A DNA stretch of 64,000 nt from positions 1-64,000 of the forward strand of contig JAMOPI010000024.1 in the NCBI GenBank assembly GCA_027064585.1, read 5' to 3'. Shown piece by piece: positions 8,215-18,662 of the stretch (position 1 is the first letter of the stretch; the number at the start of each line of letters is the position of its first letter). The stretch comes from Candidatus Desulfofervidaceae bacterium. GTDB taxonomy: Bacteria > Desulfobacterota > Desulfofervidia > Desulfofervidales > Desulfofervidaceae. A program made the translations under genes and the position numbers. The notes below the pieces were generated by a model. It had not been told where the DNA came from and searched no databases. It saw only the letters and a list, made by a program, of their open reading frames with translations.

Positions 8215-8522
8215 CCCAAATTCCGTGATTGACTTATAGTATTCCGCAAAAATTGGTGAATTTTCCTTCCAACCTCAAATAAAAAGTCAGCGCCGCAGCG
8301 AGCGAGGTCAAGGCTGGCCAAAGGCCACCCGTAGGGCTTGGCCTTGACCGCATGAGCGAGCGGAGGCGCTATAGTTATGATTGGGTTTTGGAAAAGAAAG
8401 AAGTTTTAATAAAATTTATAATTTATGATATGTAATAGCGCCGTTTTTTCACCCTTTAGGTAAAGGTTTTTTTGAAAGACTAGCCTTTTTATCACACCTG
8501 TGGATTTTCTTTTAGGATAATC
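8215..8522. mobile_element. Palindromic intergenic element, copy B
   Basis: Starts CCCAAATTCCGTGATTGA. The core holds the hairpin built from GGTCAAGGCTGGCC and GGCCTTGACC, followed by an outward TTGACC-N20-TATAGT. The right part is degenerate: an insertion precedes a recognisable CACCCTTTAGGTAAAGG hairpin, and the terminal repeat is only a trace (TTTTAGGAT). It lies between tmRNA and carB, which are transcribed divergently. Confidence 0.75.
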
Positions 8523-8536
8523 AAGAATTTTAACTG

Positions 8537-8552
8537 GAGGCTGTTTGAAAAA
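8537..8552 (+). repeat. Solo copy of the IS/element-E terminal repeat
   Basis: GAGGCTGTTTGAAAAA matches the terminal repeat of element E (25980 onward) and nearly matches the end of the IS at the left edge. No second end was found before carB, so this is a relic next to element B. Confidence 0.55.
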
Positions 8553-8647
8553 TTATACAAGCTGAGTTATGTTTAAAGACACTTGCCAAAATTGTTATAA
8601 AACGGTAAGGTCATGCGGACTAAATTTTCAAAGTAAGGTAAAGCAAG

Positions 8648-11600
8648 ATGCCGAAACGCACGGACATAAAAAAGATCCTCATCATTGGTTCAGGACCAAT
8701 TATTATCAGTCAGGCCTGCGAGTTTGATTATTCGGGTACACAGGCATGTAAGGCGCTAAAGGCAGAGGGTTATGAAATTGTGCTTTTAAACAGTAATCCG
8801 GCCACGATCATGACCGATCCAGAAATGGCCGACCGGACCTATATTGAACCCATCACACCTGAAATCCTAGAAAAAATTATTGCCAAGGAAAGGCCAGATG
8901 CCCTTTTGCCTACCCTTGGTGGTCAAACAGCCTTAAACACGGCCGTAGCCGTGGCCGAGGCTGGAGTATTGGATAAATATGGTGTAGAGATGATCGGCGC
9001 GTCGGTAGAGGTAATTAAGAAGGCCGAAGACCGAGAGCTTTTTCGGAACGCGATGCAAAACATTGGTCTTAGGGTACCAAGAAGTGGTATTGCCAGAAGC
9101 ATGTCTGAAGTAGAGAAAATAGCCAAGGAGATTGGCTTTCCCATCATTGTTAGACCAAGCTTTACCTTAGGCGGTACGGGTGGTGGTATAGCCTATAATT
9201 GGGAAGACTTAGAAGTCCTAGCTGAAGCAGGACTCTCAGCGAGTATGATCCATGAAGTTATGCTTGAGGAATCGGTGCTGGGTTGGAAGGAATACGAGCT
9301 TGAGGTTATGCGGGACAAAAATGACAATGTGGTCATTATCTGCTCTATTGAAAATGTTGATCCCATGGGCATTCATACTGGTGACAGCATTACTGTCGCC
9401 CCGGCCCAGACCTTGACCGATAAGGAATACCAAGCCATGAGGGATGCCGCCATTGCGGTCATCAGAGAAATTGGCGTGGAAACTGGCGGCAGTAATATTC
9501 AGTTTGCCGTAAATCCTGAAACTGGGGAAATGGTCGTTATTGAGATGAACCCCCGTGTTTCCCGCAGTTCTGCCTTAGCCTCAAAGGCTACAGGTTTCCC
9601 GATTGCCAAGATTGCCGCCAAATTGGCCGTGGGCTATACACTAGACGAAATTCCAAACGATATTACCAAAGAAACCCTTGCGTCCTTTGAGCCAACCATT
9701 GACTATTGTGTCGTCAAGATCCCAAGATGGGCCTTTGAGAAGTTCCCAGGGGCAAAGGACGAGCTGACAACCTCTATGCGCTCGGTAGGTGAAGTAATGG
9801 CCATTGGACGCACCTTTAAAGAGGCCTTACAGAAGGGCTTGCGTTCTCTTGAAATTGGAAGGCATGGTCTTGGCGCCGATGGTAAGGATCCGAAAACCTT
9901 AACTAAGGAAGAAATTAAGCAAAAGCTTATCCATCCAACCTCCCAGCGTATTTTTTATGTAAAATACGCCCTGCAAAAGGGCTTTAGCGTAGGAGAAATC
10001 TATCAACTTACCGCTATAGATCCTTGGTTTTTAAATAATATTAAACAAATTTGTGAGTTTGAAAATAAACTTAAACAATATCGCTTACGGCCATTAAATG
10101 AAATACCGCAAGAGGTGTTTCAGCAAGCCAAGGCCTATGGTTTTTCAGATAAACAACTGGCCTACCTGTGGGAAACCACAGAGGAAAAGATAAGAAAGGA
10201 GCGGGAAAAGAGAAATCTGTTTCCGGTCTATAAATTAGTAGACACCTGTGCGGCGGAGTTTGAGGCCTATACACCTTATTATTACTCCACTTACGAGCAG
10301 GAAGATGAAGCCAGGGTTTCAGATAAAAAGAAGGTGATGATCCTTGGTGGGGGACCCAATCGCATTGGTCAGGGTATTGAATTTGACTATTGCTGCGTGC
10401 ATGCTTCCTTTGCCTTAAAAGAAGAAGGCCTCGTAAGTATTATGGTTAATAGCAACCCTGAAACCGTCAGCACTGATTATGACACCTCTGATCGCCTTTA
10501 CTTTGAACCCTTAACCGAAGAAGATGTTCTCCATATCATGCGTGAAGAAAAACCTTGGGGACTGATTGTCCAGTTTGGCGGTCAAACCCCTCTAAATATC
10601 TCTGTGCCCCTTTATAAAGAGGGCGCACCTATTATCGGCACCACACCAGACAGTATTGACCGGGCAGAAGATAGGGAACGTTTTAAGGAGCTTTTACAAA
10701 AACTTGGGCTAAAGCAGCCACCAAACGGCACCGCTATGACCCCAGAAGAGGCGATTATTATCGCCCATAAAATTGGCTTTCCGGTCTTAGTCAGACCTTC
10801 TTATGTGCTGGGTGGGCGAGCAATGGAAATTGTCTATGATGATGAAGAACTTAACAAGTTTGTCCGTTTGGCAGTAGAGGCTGCCCCTGGACATCCTATC
10901 TTGATTGATAAATTCTTAGAAGATGCCATTGAAGTAGATGTAGATGCAGTGGCGGATGGTGAAATCTGTGTCATAGCAGGTGTGATGGAACACATAGAAG
11001 AGGCAGGCGTGCATTCTGGCGATAGCGCCTGTGTTTTACCGCCCCATACCTTGTCTCAAGAAATTGTAGAAGAGATAAAACGCCAGACAAAGGCCTTAGC
11101 GATGGAGCTTAATGTGGTGGGGCTTATGAATGTACAATATGCTGTGAAGGACAATGAAATTTATGTCCTTGAGGTTAACCCGCGTGCCTCACGCACGATA
11201 CCCTTTGTTAGCAAGGCCACTGGTATACCTTGGGCCAAGGTAGCCACGAAGGTAATGGTCGGCAAAAAGTTAAAAGATCTTGGCATTACTAAGGAAGTAG
11301 AAATAAAACATGTCGCGGTAAAGGAGGTAGTTCTACCCTTCTTGCGGTTTCCAGGGGTTGATCCAGTGCTTGGGCCTGAAATGCGTTCTACAGGTGAGGT
11401 TATGGGCATTGATTACAGCTATGGTTTGGCCTATGCGAAGGCCCAGATTGCGGCCGGGCAGAAGTTACCTAAAGAAGGTAAGGTTTTAATTACGGTTGCG
11501 GACAAATTAAAACCAGCAGTTGTGCCCATTGCCAAAAAGCTGGTAGATCTAGGCTTTAAGCTAGCAGCTACCGCCGGCACAGCGGCCTATTTGAAAAAAG

Positions 11601-11884
11601 TGGGGTTTGCCGTGGAAGAAGTGCATAAAGTACGGGAGAAAAGACCACATGTTCTTGACCACATTAAAAACAGGGAATATGCCCTGGTTATCAATGCCCG
11701 CCTGGGCAGGGAATCTAGTGAAGATGGGGCTTTAATCCGCAAGACCGTTCTTCTTTATGGTATTCCTTATGCGACAACCTTGGCTGGAGCCAAGGCTATG
11801 GTAGATGGTATTGAGGCCCTGCAGAAAGGAGAAATGAAAGTTAGATGCCTACAGGAGTATCATAATTTACAACGAACAAGATAG
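8648..11884 (+). CDS. carB: Carbamoyl-phosphate synthase large subunit
   Basis: Makes carbamoyl phosphate from bicarbonate, ATP and the ammonia delivered by CarA. 1078 residues, the normal length. Two homologous ATP-grasp halves are evident (GGQTALN and [10 protein letters not shown] in the first; [23 protein letters not shown] and [10 protein letters not shown] in the second). An MGS-like regulatory domain closes the protein ([13 protein letters not shown]). A possible promoter is TTGCCA-N17-TAAGGT at 8583-8611. The gene is monocistronic and separate from carA. Confidence 0.98.
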   Translation: MPKRTDIKKILIIGSGPIIISQACEFDYSGTQACKALKAEGYEIVLLNSNPATIMTDPEMADRTYIEPITPEILEKIIAKERPDALLPTLGGQTALNTAVAVAEAGVLDKYGVEMIGASVEVIKKAEDRELFRNAMQNIGLRVPRSGIARSMSEVEKIAKEIGFPIIVRPSFTLGGTGGGIAYNWEDLEVLAEAGLSASMIHEVMLEESVLGWKEYELEVMRDKNDNVVIICSIENVDPMGIHTGDSITVAPAQTLTDKEYQAMRDAAIAVIREIGVETGGSNIQFAVNPETGEMVVIEMNPRVSRSSALASKATGFPIAKIAAKLAVGYTLDEIPNDITKETLASFEPTIDYCVVKIPRWAFEKFPGAKDELTTSMRSVGEVMAIGRTFKEALQKGLRSLEIGRHGLGADGKDPKTLTKEEIKQKLIHPTSQRIFYVKYALQKGFSVGEIYQLTAIDPWFLNNIKQICEFENKLKQYRLRPLNEIPQEVFQQAKAYGFSDKQLAYLWETTEEKIRKEREKRNLFPVYKLVDTCAAEFEAYTPYYYSTYEQEDEARVSDKKKVMILGGGPNRIGQGIEFDYCCVHASFALKEEGLVSIMVNSNPETVSTDYDTSDRLYFEPLTEEDVLHIMREEKPWGLIVQFGGQTPLNISVPLYKEGAPIIGTTPDSIDRAEDRERFKELLQKLGLKQPPNGTAMTPEEAIIIAHKIGFPVLVRPSYVLGGRAMEIVYDDEELNKFVRLAVEAAPGHPILIDKFLEDAIEVDVDAVADGEICVIAGVMEHIEEAGVHSGDSACVLPPHTLSQEIVEEIKRQTKALAMELNVVGLMNVQYAVKDNEIYVLEVNPRASRTIPFVSKATGIPWAKVATKVMVGKKLKDLGITKEVEIKHVAVKEVVLPFLRFPGVDPVLGPEMRSTGEVMGIDYSYGLAYAKAQIAAGQKLPKEGKVLITVADKLKPAVVPIAKKLVDLGFKLAATAGTAAYLKKVGFAVEEVHKVREKRPHVLDHIKNREYALVINARLGRESSEDGALIRKTVLLYGIPYATTLAGAKAMVDGIEALQKGEMKVRCLQEYHNLQRTR

Positions 11885-11913
11885 GCATAAAGGGTATAGA
11901 TAGAGTTCAGCTT

Positions 11914-12933
11914 ATGTTTAATAAACTTTCCTGTCCTCATGACAAATTCTTTAAAGCTGTGTTTACAAAAAAGGAAGAGGTAAAGGAATTTTTGAATCTC
12001 TATTTGCCCAAAGAAATTGCCTCTCTTATAGATTATGAGTCCTTAACTTTGGTTAAAACCTCTTTTGTAGACAAACAGCTTAAAGAATATTTTTCAGACC
12101 TACTTTATGAGGTCAAAATCAAAGGAGAAACGGCGTTTATCTATCTTTTATTTGAACACAAAAGCTATCCTTACGAACTAACTTCTCTTCAGCTTTTAAG
12201 ATACATGGTAGAAATCTGGCAAAATCTTATAAAACAGGGATGGTACTTTAAAAAGTTGCCTGTTATTATTCCTCTTGTGATTTATCATGGTCTAAAGAGA
12301 TGGAATGTGCCGATAAAGTTTTGTAAAAACTTTTCTCTGAAAGAAAAGCCATTAAGGGTATTTATTCCCAATTTTTCGTATTTGCTTTTTGATCTCTCGC
12401 ACTTAAGCGATGAGGAAATAAAGGGAAGAGTGATTTTACAAACAAGTCTTTTGGTCATGAAATATATTTTTAGGGATGAGTTAAGAGAAAAGCTCAAGGA
12501 TGTGTTTAAGTTATTGGCGGAGCTTAGTGCTAAAGAGACAGGGATTGAATATGTAGAGACACTGTTAAGATATATAACTAGTGGAACGGATAAGGTAAGA
12601 GTAAAAGATTTAGAGGAGGCTATAAAAGAGATACCCAAAGGAGGTGAGATTATGCAAACAATTGCCCAAAAGTGGATAGAAGAAGGATATAAACAGGGTA
12701 TTCAGCAAGGTATCCAACAAGGTATTCAGCAAGGTATTCAACAAGGTATTCAGCAAGGTATAAGAGAAGGCTTGCTTGAAGCCATTGAACTGGGATTAAA
12801 GCTCAGGTTTGGTTTAGAAGGGATTAAACTTTTCCCCCGCATAACTCAGATAAAAGAAATAGAGCGTTTAAGGGCAATTAAAGAAGGTATAGAAATTGCC
12901 AAAGATGTAAAAGAAATAGAAAGGTTGTTATAA
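11914..12933 (+). CDS. Rpn-family PD-(D/E)XK nuclease / transposase_31
   Basis: 339 residues. The N-terminal HDKFFKAVF and the catalytic pattern SDLLYEVK ... YLLFEHKS (D, then ExK) identify the Rpn recombination-promoting nuclease family, which is often multicopy in genomes. The C-terminal third contains five perfect or near-perfect GIQQ units (about residues 261-282) in a predicted helix, a place where these genes commonly vary in length. It stands 30 bp after carB with no clear promoter of its own. The sequence looks intact. Confidence 0.85.
   Translation: MFNKLSCPHDKFFKAVFTKKEEVKEFLNLYLPKEIASLIDYESLTLVKTSFVDKQLKEYFSDLLYEVKIKGETAFIYLLFEHKSYPYELTSLQLLRYMVEIWQNLIKQGWYFKKLPVIIPLVIYHGLKRWNVPIKFCKNFSLKEKPLRVFIPNFSYLLFDLSHLSDEEIKGRVILQTSLLVMKYIFRDELREKLKDVFKLLAELSAKETGIEYVETLLRYITSGTDKVRVKDLEEAIKEIPKGGEIMQTIAQKWIEEGYKQGIQQGIQQGIQQGIQQGIQQGIREGLLEAIELGLKLRFGLEGIKLFPRITQIKEIERLRAIKEGIEIAKDVKEIERLL
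12697..12756 (+). repeat. 12-bp tandem repeat inside the Rpn gene
   Basis: About five units of GGTATTCAGCAA / GGTATTCAACAA, each encoding GIQQ. The unit is a multiple of three, so slippage would change the length of the linker helix without breaking the frame. Confidence 0.85.
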
Positions 12934-12962
12934 AATTAAAACTAAGGTTGAAACGCTTATAT

Positions 12963-13246
12963 CCCAAAATCCGTGATTGATTTATAGTATCCGCAAACAT
13001 TGATGATTTTTCCTTCTTCTTTACTTACAAAAATTATACACCAAGGCCTCGTTAAGTGGTCAAGGTCTACGCTCGCTTTGCTCGCTCCGACCTGCCCTTA
13101 GGGCAGGCTGCGCCCTGCGGGCTTGCCCTTGACCGCTAAGTGAGCGGAGGCGCTATAATTATGATTAGGTGAAAGGCATTTTTAAAAAAGTTGTTTTATT
13201 ATGGCATACTTCTGGGATTTCTTGGAGGGCAATTACGGATTTTGGG
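12963..13246. mobile_element. Palindromic intergenic element, copy C
   Basis: Starts CCCAAAATCCGTGATTGA and ends CAATTACGGATTTTGGG. The core contains CCTGCCCTTAGGGCAGG and GCCCTGCGGGC hairpins. Two outward TTGACC-N19-TATAAT-type boxes are present, although the left one is weakened. It sits 29 bp after the Rpn gene. A TATA(T) repeat at both edges may be a short target duplication. The right end is exactly 13 bp from a TTGACA. Confidence 0.88.
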
Positions 13247-13259
13247 TATATTTTTCTTC

Positions 13260-13288
13260 TTGACAATTTAATCGACTTTTCCTATTTC
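13260..13288 (+). promoter_or_regulatory. Putative promoter of the beta-barrel gene
   Basis: TTGACA (13260-13265), a 17-bp spacer and TATTTC (13283-13288). It lies 13 bp after the end of element C and about 57 bp before the ATG. Confidence 0.5.
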
Positions 13289-13344
13289 TTCCCCATCACA
13301 AGACAGGCTGGGGATGTGTTACAAACTAATTGAGGAGGGTGTAA

Positions 13345-14075
13345 ATGGACAGAATTTACAAAAGAGGCGGATGTTTGTTTAGTCTAAATGCTTTTGCTCA
13401 AGATCTTTTCCCAAAATTTGGCCTTAAAACAGGCCTGAGTTACGGAAAGGCAAGTGTAAGTGCTTCAGGTATAAGCGTTGATTTAGACTATCGCACAGGG
13501 TTTAAGATTGGCGGCTTTGCCGAGTTCCCTGTTAATGAATACCTTTCTATCCAACCAGAAATTTTATATGTCCAGAAAGGTGCAGAGTTGAATGTTCCTT
13601 CTTATGGAAATGAAAAAGATAGAGTTCATATGTTAGAAGTTCCAGTTTTAGCTAAGGTTAACATTCCTATTGAGGCCTCTCCTGTAAAACCCTTCTTCTA
13701 TGCAGGTCCGTTTGCCGGAATTAAGCTAGGTTCTCATTATGAAGCAACTATAAGGAGAGTGGGAGTATTGAAGGCATGAAATCCTACGAATTTGGTCTGG
13801 TCTTTGGAGGGGGCATTGAAGTCAATCAGTTTTTAATTGATGTGAGGTATGACTTGGGTTTGACGGACCTATCTAAAGACTCTGACTACGATGGCTATGA
13901 CTTTTCTGTTAAAAGCCGCACTTGGTTTTTTTATGGTAGGATACAAGTTCTAGTTGGTTTAGACATCCCCACCCTGGAGGTTTCAAAACCGAAGAAAGAT
14001 AAACAACATCAAGGGCAAAAGCTGCTTTCATTTTTTTATTCACTAAAAATCTCCCTCCATGTATATCTTTTCTAA
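13345..14075 (+). pseudogene. Outer-membrane beta-barrel protein, frameshifted
   Basis: Two overlapping frames together make one porin-like eight-stranded barrel (OMP_b-brl_2 type). The first part covers PKFGLKTGLSYG to PFFYAGPFAGIKLG, and the second covers SIEGMKSYEFGLVFGGG to VRYDLGLTDLSKDSD. The break is near 13750-13780. The signal peptide also looks eroded: SLNAFAQD has a good cleavage site but lacks a proper hydrophobic core. The last 30 residues (after VLVGLDIP) look like read-through into non-homologous sequence overlapping the PBP gene. I treat it as a decaying gene. Confidence 0.75.
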
Positions 14076-16055
14076 CAAGTTTTCCCTTTTACCCAACCGG
14101 GATTCTTTGGCAGGGAGATTATCCTTTTTAAAACACTCCAGGCGACCATTTGGGTCAGTTGGGTCCACTAAGAAGCCTGTTTGAGGGTCAATTTTGGCAA
14201 AGATTACCCCTGAAGGAATGGGAAAGTCTTTAACAGGCAAATCCTTTTCTGCCTGTTGCATAAAATAGAGCCAAATTGGGGCAGCTGCCCTCCCACCTGT
14301 CTCCGCCCGCCCAAGGCTTTTCATGTCATCATAGCCAACCCACACGCCCGTAATAAAATAAGGAGTGTAACCAATAAACCAGGCATCAGTGTATTTATTC
14401 GTAGTGCCTGTCTTGCCCGCCGCCGGACGTTTTAAGGCCCTTACCTTTCTGGCCGTACCCCTTTTGACAACATCTTTTAGAATACTGGTGATAAGATAGG
14501 CCGTTTCAGCACTAATGGCCGGTTGTGGTTGGGGCTGATTTTCTTCTAGGACATGTCCCTGGAAATCTACGATTTTCGTAATGGCAATGGGTTCTATATA
14601 TTGTCCTTCATTGGCAAAGACAGAAAAGGCACGGGTAAGTTGATAAAGGGAAAGACAGCTACTGCCCAGGGCCAGGGATAAATCAGGGGTAAGCTGAGCT
14701 GTAATGCCAAAGCGCCGGGCGTACGCAATAACATAGTTTACACCAATCTTTTTTAACAAACGCACCGTCACGGTGTTTCGGGAGTGCACCAGCGCATCTC
14801 TAAGGGTAATACGGCCAAAAAAACGTTCTTCATAATTATGGGGACGCCAGACCCGTATTTTCCCTTTCTGGTGATAGATATAAATGATAGGATAGTCTTC
14901 CACTAATGTAGCTGGCGTATAGCCTTTATCTATGGCGGCAGCATAGATAATGGGTTTAAAGGCCGATCCTGGCTGCCGATAAGCCTGCGTAACGCGGTTA
15001 AATTTGCTCTCGCTAAAATCCCTACCCCCTAACATAACCTTAATATAATTTGTTCCTCTCTCTAGGGTAAAAATGGCCCCTTGAATCTGATCCGCTGGTG
15101 ATGAATTATCCTGTTTATGCTTATGTCTAGCCCTTATTTCGGCAATACCTTTAAGCAAGGCCCTTTGTGCCTCTTGGTGCATGTCAATACTGGCCGTGGT
15201 GTAGATAGAAAGTCCTCCTTTATAAACTACCTCAGGGCCATATTTTTTAATCAGCTTTCTTCTTATGTATTCCAAAAAATAATCACAACTAGGATAATCA
15301 TAATTTAAAGAATTTAAGTGAAGGGGCATTTTATAAGCCATCTCTGCTTCTTTTTTGCCAATAAATTTACACTTTACCATACGCATCAGGACATAATGTT
15401 GCCTCTTCTTAGCCCGTTTGAAGTGATGATAGGGAGAATAATATGCGGGGCCTTTAGGTAGTCCTGCCAGCATGGCCGCTTCAGCCAAGTTGAGTTCCCA
15501 CACATGCTTACCAAAATATACCCTAGCCGCAGCCTCTACCCCGTAGGCTCCCTGACCAAAGTAAATTTGGTTAAGATAAATGGTGAGAATTTCCTCTTTG
15601 GTAAGATATTTCTCCAATTGATGGGCCAGAATCATTTCTTTAACCTTACGGGTAAAGGTGCGTTTAGGTGTGAGAAGAAGTGATTTTACCGTCTGCTGGG
15701 TAATCGTGCTTCCTCCTTGCACAATGGCCCTGGCCTTAATGTCCTTAATCAGGGCTCGCATAATGCCTACCCAGTCAAGCCCCTTGTGTTCATAAAAACG
15801 TTCGTCCTCAGCCGCCACAAAGGCCTTAACAACATAAGAAGGAATCTGATCTAAAGATACAAAATAGCGCCTTTGCACAAAAAATTCACCCATGATCCGC
15901 CCATCATCGGCATAAACGGTGCTTACCAAGGCAGGACGGTAGTCTTCCAGGTGCTTAATACTAGGGAGGGAATAGAAGATGTAAATAAGCCATCCTCCAA
16001 TTCCTAAAATGCACACAAGAAAAAGGAAGAAAACATATCTAAAAAATCGTTTCAT
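14043..16055 (-). CDS. mrcA: Class A penicillin-binding protein (PBP1A)
   Basis: Bifunctional peptidoglycan glycosyltransferase and transpeptidase, anchored in the inner membrane. The GT51 domain has AAEDERFYEHKG with the catalytic Glu, then GGSTITQQ. The transpeptidase has SAFK (nucleophile Ser), SRN and KTGTT. A single N-terminal helix starts MKRFFRYVFFLFLV. I prefer ATG 16055 (670 residues); the frame extends to an ATG at 16136 that would add a second hydrophobic stretch. An AGGAGG site lies between the two, so the start is unsure. It converges with the broken barrel gene. Confidence 0.93.
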   Translation of the reverse strand: MKRFFRYVFFLFLVCILGIGGWLIYIFYSLPSIKHLEDYRPALVSTVYADDGRIMGEFFVQRRYFVSLDQIPSYVVKAFVAAEDERFYEHKGLDWVGIMRALIKDIKARAIVQGGSTITQQTVKSLLLTPKRTFTRKVKEMILAHQLEKYLTKEEILTIYLNQIYFGQGAYGVEAAARVYFGKHVWELNLAEAAMLAGLPKGPAYYSPYHHFKRAKKRQHYVLMRMVKCKFIGKKEAEMAYKMPLHLNSLNYDYPSCDYFLEYIRRKLIKKYGPEVVYKGGLSIYTTASIDMHQEAQRALLKGIAEIRARHKHKQDNSSPADQIQGAIFTLERGTNYIKVMLGGRDFSESKFNRVTQAYRQPGSAFKPIIYAAAIDKGYTPATLVEDYPIIYIYHQKGKIRVWRPHNYEERFFGRITLRDALVHSRNTVTVRLLKKIGVNYVIAYARRFGITAQLTPDLSLALGSSCLSLYQLTRAFSVFANEGQYIEPIAITKIVDFQGHVLEENQPQPQPAISAETAYLITSILKDVVKRGTARKVRALKRPAAGKTGTTNKYTDAWFIGYTPYFITGVWVGYDDMKSLGRAETGGRAAAPIWLYFMQQAEKDLPVKDFPIPSGVIFAKIDPQTGFLVDPTDPNGRLECFKKDNLPAKESRLGKRENLLEKIYMEGDF

Positions 16056-16157
16056 TAAACTTAAATATAGCACAAATTGAAGAAATGCAAAGGCAATAAG
16101 AAGTTCTCCTCCTAAAACCCTTGACATCTTTGCCAAAAAAGTTAATCCATACAGGGT

Positions 16158-17432
16158 ATGAAAAAGTCTCTTTTTTTCTTTTTTCCATTGATTCTTAGCC
16201 TTTTGTGGTTATCTTCTATCCAGGCCCTTACTTTAGAACAAGCCTTAAAAATGGCTCAAAAATACTATCCTCCTCTAAAAGCCCAGCAATTAATAGAAAA
16301 AAAGGAGCGTTATTTTTATAAGGCCACTATTGATCCTTATCTTCCCACTCTTTCTTCTGGCATCTCCTACCAGCGTACCTTCACTTCTTCTCTTTACAGT
16401 CCTGGGCGTATTTGGGATAACCAATATACGTGGGACTTAACCCTTAAATATCGCCTCTTTGATGGAGGCTACCGTTATAGTCAAAGGAAGCAGGCCCTTT
16501 TCACTTTAAAACAGGCAAAGACAGATATTGAGACAATTATCAATAATCTATGCTTTGAGGTCAAAAGGGCCTTTTATACGGCCCTGGCTAAAGAGATGAT
16601 CTTGAAAACCTGCCAGGAGACGGAGGCCATTGCCAAGAAAAACTATGACCTGGCCCTAGCCCGAAGGCAGGTAGGTATTGCCATGCGTTCTGATGTAACC
16701 CAGGCCCAAGTGAGATATATTAACGCCCGGATGGACACCGTTAGTGCCCAAAAGGATTTAGAGAAGGCTATTGCCGCTTTAAACAGCCTTATTGGTTGGC
16801 CTTTAAACAAAAGGGTATATTTAGCAGGGAAATTAAAGACCAACTGGCTCAATGTTTCCCTTCCTTTTTTACAGAAAGAAGCCCTGGCCCACCGGCCTGA
16901 AGTGAAAAAGCAAGAACTAGAGCTTAAAAAACTTCAGATGTCTATAAAGACTTATAAGAGCGAATATTATCCCAAGTTAGACCTGCAAGTAGGATATACC
17001 CGCTACGATCAAAAACCTGACTTTTCTGAAGAAGAAGCTATAGGAATGGTTAGCCTTTCTTATATCTTTTTTAATGGCCCAGGCAGATACTATCACGTTT
17101 CAGGGCAGAAAAGGGCCTTAAAGGCTGCCAAGGCTCAATTAGAAGAGGTAAAGAGACAAGTCAGACTAGAAGTTTATCAGGCCTATAAAGATCTAGAGGT
17201 TGCCTTTTCCAAGTTAAAGATTGCCCAGCAACTGGTAAAAAAGGCCAAGGTAAACTATCAGCAGGCTTATGGCGAATATAAAGTAGGCAAGGGAGACATT
17301 ATTTCCCTTATTGAGGCCGAGATCAATTTATCTGAAAGTAAACTCTCTCTCATTAATCAAATGCTAAATTATAACCTGGCCATTAGTGCCTTGGAAAAGG
17401 CCGTGTTTGTAAACTCCTTGTGGGAGAAATAG
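16158..17432 (+). CDS. TolC-family outer-membrane efflux protein
   Basis: Forms the outer-membrane channel of a tripartite exporter. 424 residues with a signal peptide (cleavage near SIQALT) and two long helical-hairpin halves as in TolC, such as RRQVGIAMRSDVTQAQVR and YKVGKGDIISLIEAE. It is the first of three genes with almost no spacing, and its stop lies directly before the adaptor ATG. The gene starts about 100 bp from the divergent PBP1A gene. Confidence 0.92.
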   Translation: MKKSLFFFFPLILSLLWLSSIQALTLEQALKMAQKYYPPLKAQQLIEKKERYFYKATIDPYLPTLSSGISYQRTFTSSLYSPGRIWDNQYTWDLTLKYRLFDGGYRYSQRKQALFTLKQAKTDIETIINNLCFEVKRAFYTALAKEMILKTCQETEAIAKKNYDLALARRQVGIAMRSDVTQAQVRYINARMDTVSAQKDLEKAIAALNSLIGWPLNKRVYLAGKLKTNWLNVSLPFLQKEALAHRPEVKKQELELKKLQMSIKTYKSEYYPKLDLQVGYTRYDQKPDFSEEEAIGMVSLSYIFFNGPGRYYHVSGQKRALKAAKAQLEEVKRQVRLEVYQAYKDLEVAFSKLKIAQQLVKKAKVNYQQAYGEYKVGKGDIISLIEAEINLSESKLSLINQMLNYNLAISALEKAVFVNSLWEK

Positions 17433-18656
17433 ATGAAAAGATCCCCAAAATATATCATTATTATCTTATTGTTAGGTTGTCTATCAACAATCTTCCTCTA
17501 TCCACACTTGCGGCCACAGAGACCTAGAATCTTAAAGACGGCCAAGGTTGTCCGCGGTCCCCTGACGGCTTTTGTAGAGGAAACGGGCATTGTTAAACCC
17601 CAGGTAGGCGCCTTAGTTAAGGTAGGGACTAGGGCCACAGGGCTTTTGACCTATCTCCCTTACCAAGTAGGAGACTATGTAAAAAAGGGAGAGCTTTTGG
17701 CCAAGATAGATGATCGGGAAATTTTGGCCAATTTAAAAAGCGCTAAGGCAGAACTTAAAAACCTTCAGGCCGAGCTAGATTTAGTAGAAAAGACTTATCC
17801 TTTACGCATCAAAGAACAGGTAGCAAGAATCAAGGCCGCTAAGGCCGAATATGAATACGCCCGCATTAACCTGGAGCGGGAAAAAAGACTCTTAAAACAG
17901 GATTTTACTACCCAGGATGATGTAGATAGGGCAAAAAAACAGTATCTTCTTACTAAGGCCAATTATGAGGCAGAAGAAAAAACCTTGGCCCGCCTGCAGG
18001 AAGAATATAAACAAAAGCGCAAGGCCCTGTTTGCCCAAATCGCTGCCCAAAAGGCAAAGATAAAAAGCCTGCAGATTCGGCTTTCCTATACCCGTATTTA
18101 TGCCCCAATCTCTGGCTATGTATCCCAGGTTTCTACCCAGCAGGGTGAAACGGTAGTTGCTGGACTCTCGGCCCCTAATCTGATTACCTTGATAGACCCT
18201 ACTAAGCTAGAAGTCTGGCTCTATGTGGACGAAACGGACATTGGCGTAGTAAAACCTGGAGCGGAAGTGCGTTATTATGTAGACGCCTATCCTGAAAAGT
18301 GGTTTAGGGGACGTATTCATACTATTTATCCTGAGCCAAAGGTTATGGAAAATATTGTGTATTACCTGGCCATCTTTAAGGTTTCTCCAGGTGATGTCAA
18401 GTTTATCCGGCCTGAGATGACAGTCCATGCTCGGATCATTACCCAAAAAAAGGAAAATGCCCTTTTAATTCCCAATACCGCCCTAAAATTTGAGCAAGGC
18501 AAACCTGTTGTTTATCATGTAGAAAAGAAAAGACTTATCCGTACGCCTGTAAAGATCGGCCTTCAGGGAGAAGATAAGATAGAAATCCTTTCCGGACTAA
18601 AAGAAGGAGATACAGTGGCTATTGATTTTATCCTACCTAAAAAGAAGAAACTTTAA
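17433..18656 (+). CDS. Periplasmic adaptor subunit (HlyD/MacA-like)
   Basis: Membrane-fusion protein linking an inner-membrane pump to the TolC channel. It has an N-terminal anchor (IIIILLLGCLSTIFLY), a lipoyl half-motif (GDYVKKGELLAKIDD), a long coiled-coil hairpin (about residues 100-210), a second lipoyl half (RIYAPISGYVSQVSTQQGE) and beta-barrel and membrane-proximal domains. The pairing with the next gene's ATPase suggests a MacAB-type exporter. Confidence 0.92.
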   Translation: MKRSPKYIIIILLLGCLSTIFLYPHLRPQRPRILKTAKVVRGPLTAFVEETGIVKPQVGALVKVGTRATGLLTYLPYQVGDYVKKGELLAKIDDREILANLKSAKAELKNLQAELDLVEKTYPLRIKEQVARIKAAKAEYEYARINLEREKRLLKQDFTTQDDVDRAKKQYLLTKANYEAEEKTLARLQEEYKQKRKALFAQIAAQKAKIKSLQIRLSYTRIYAPISGYVSQVSTQQGETVVAGLSAPNLITLIDPTKLEVWLYVDETDIGVVKPGAEVRYYVDAYPEKWFRGRIHTIYPEPKVMENIVYYLAIFKVSPGDVKFIRPEMTVHARIITQKKENALLIPNTALKFEQGKPVVYHVEKKRLIRTPVKIGLQGEDKIEILSGLKEGDTVAIDFILPKKKKL

Positions 18657-18662
18657 AAAGAC

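Noticed and set aside
12697-12756. Possible CRISPR array
   Set aside because: The units are 12-bp coding repeats with no spacers, in frame in the Rpn gene.
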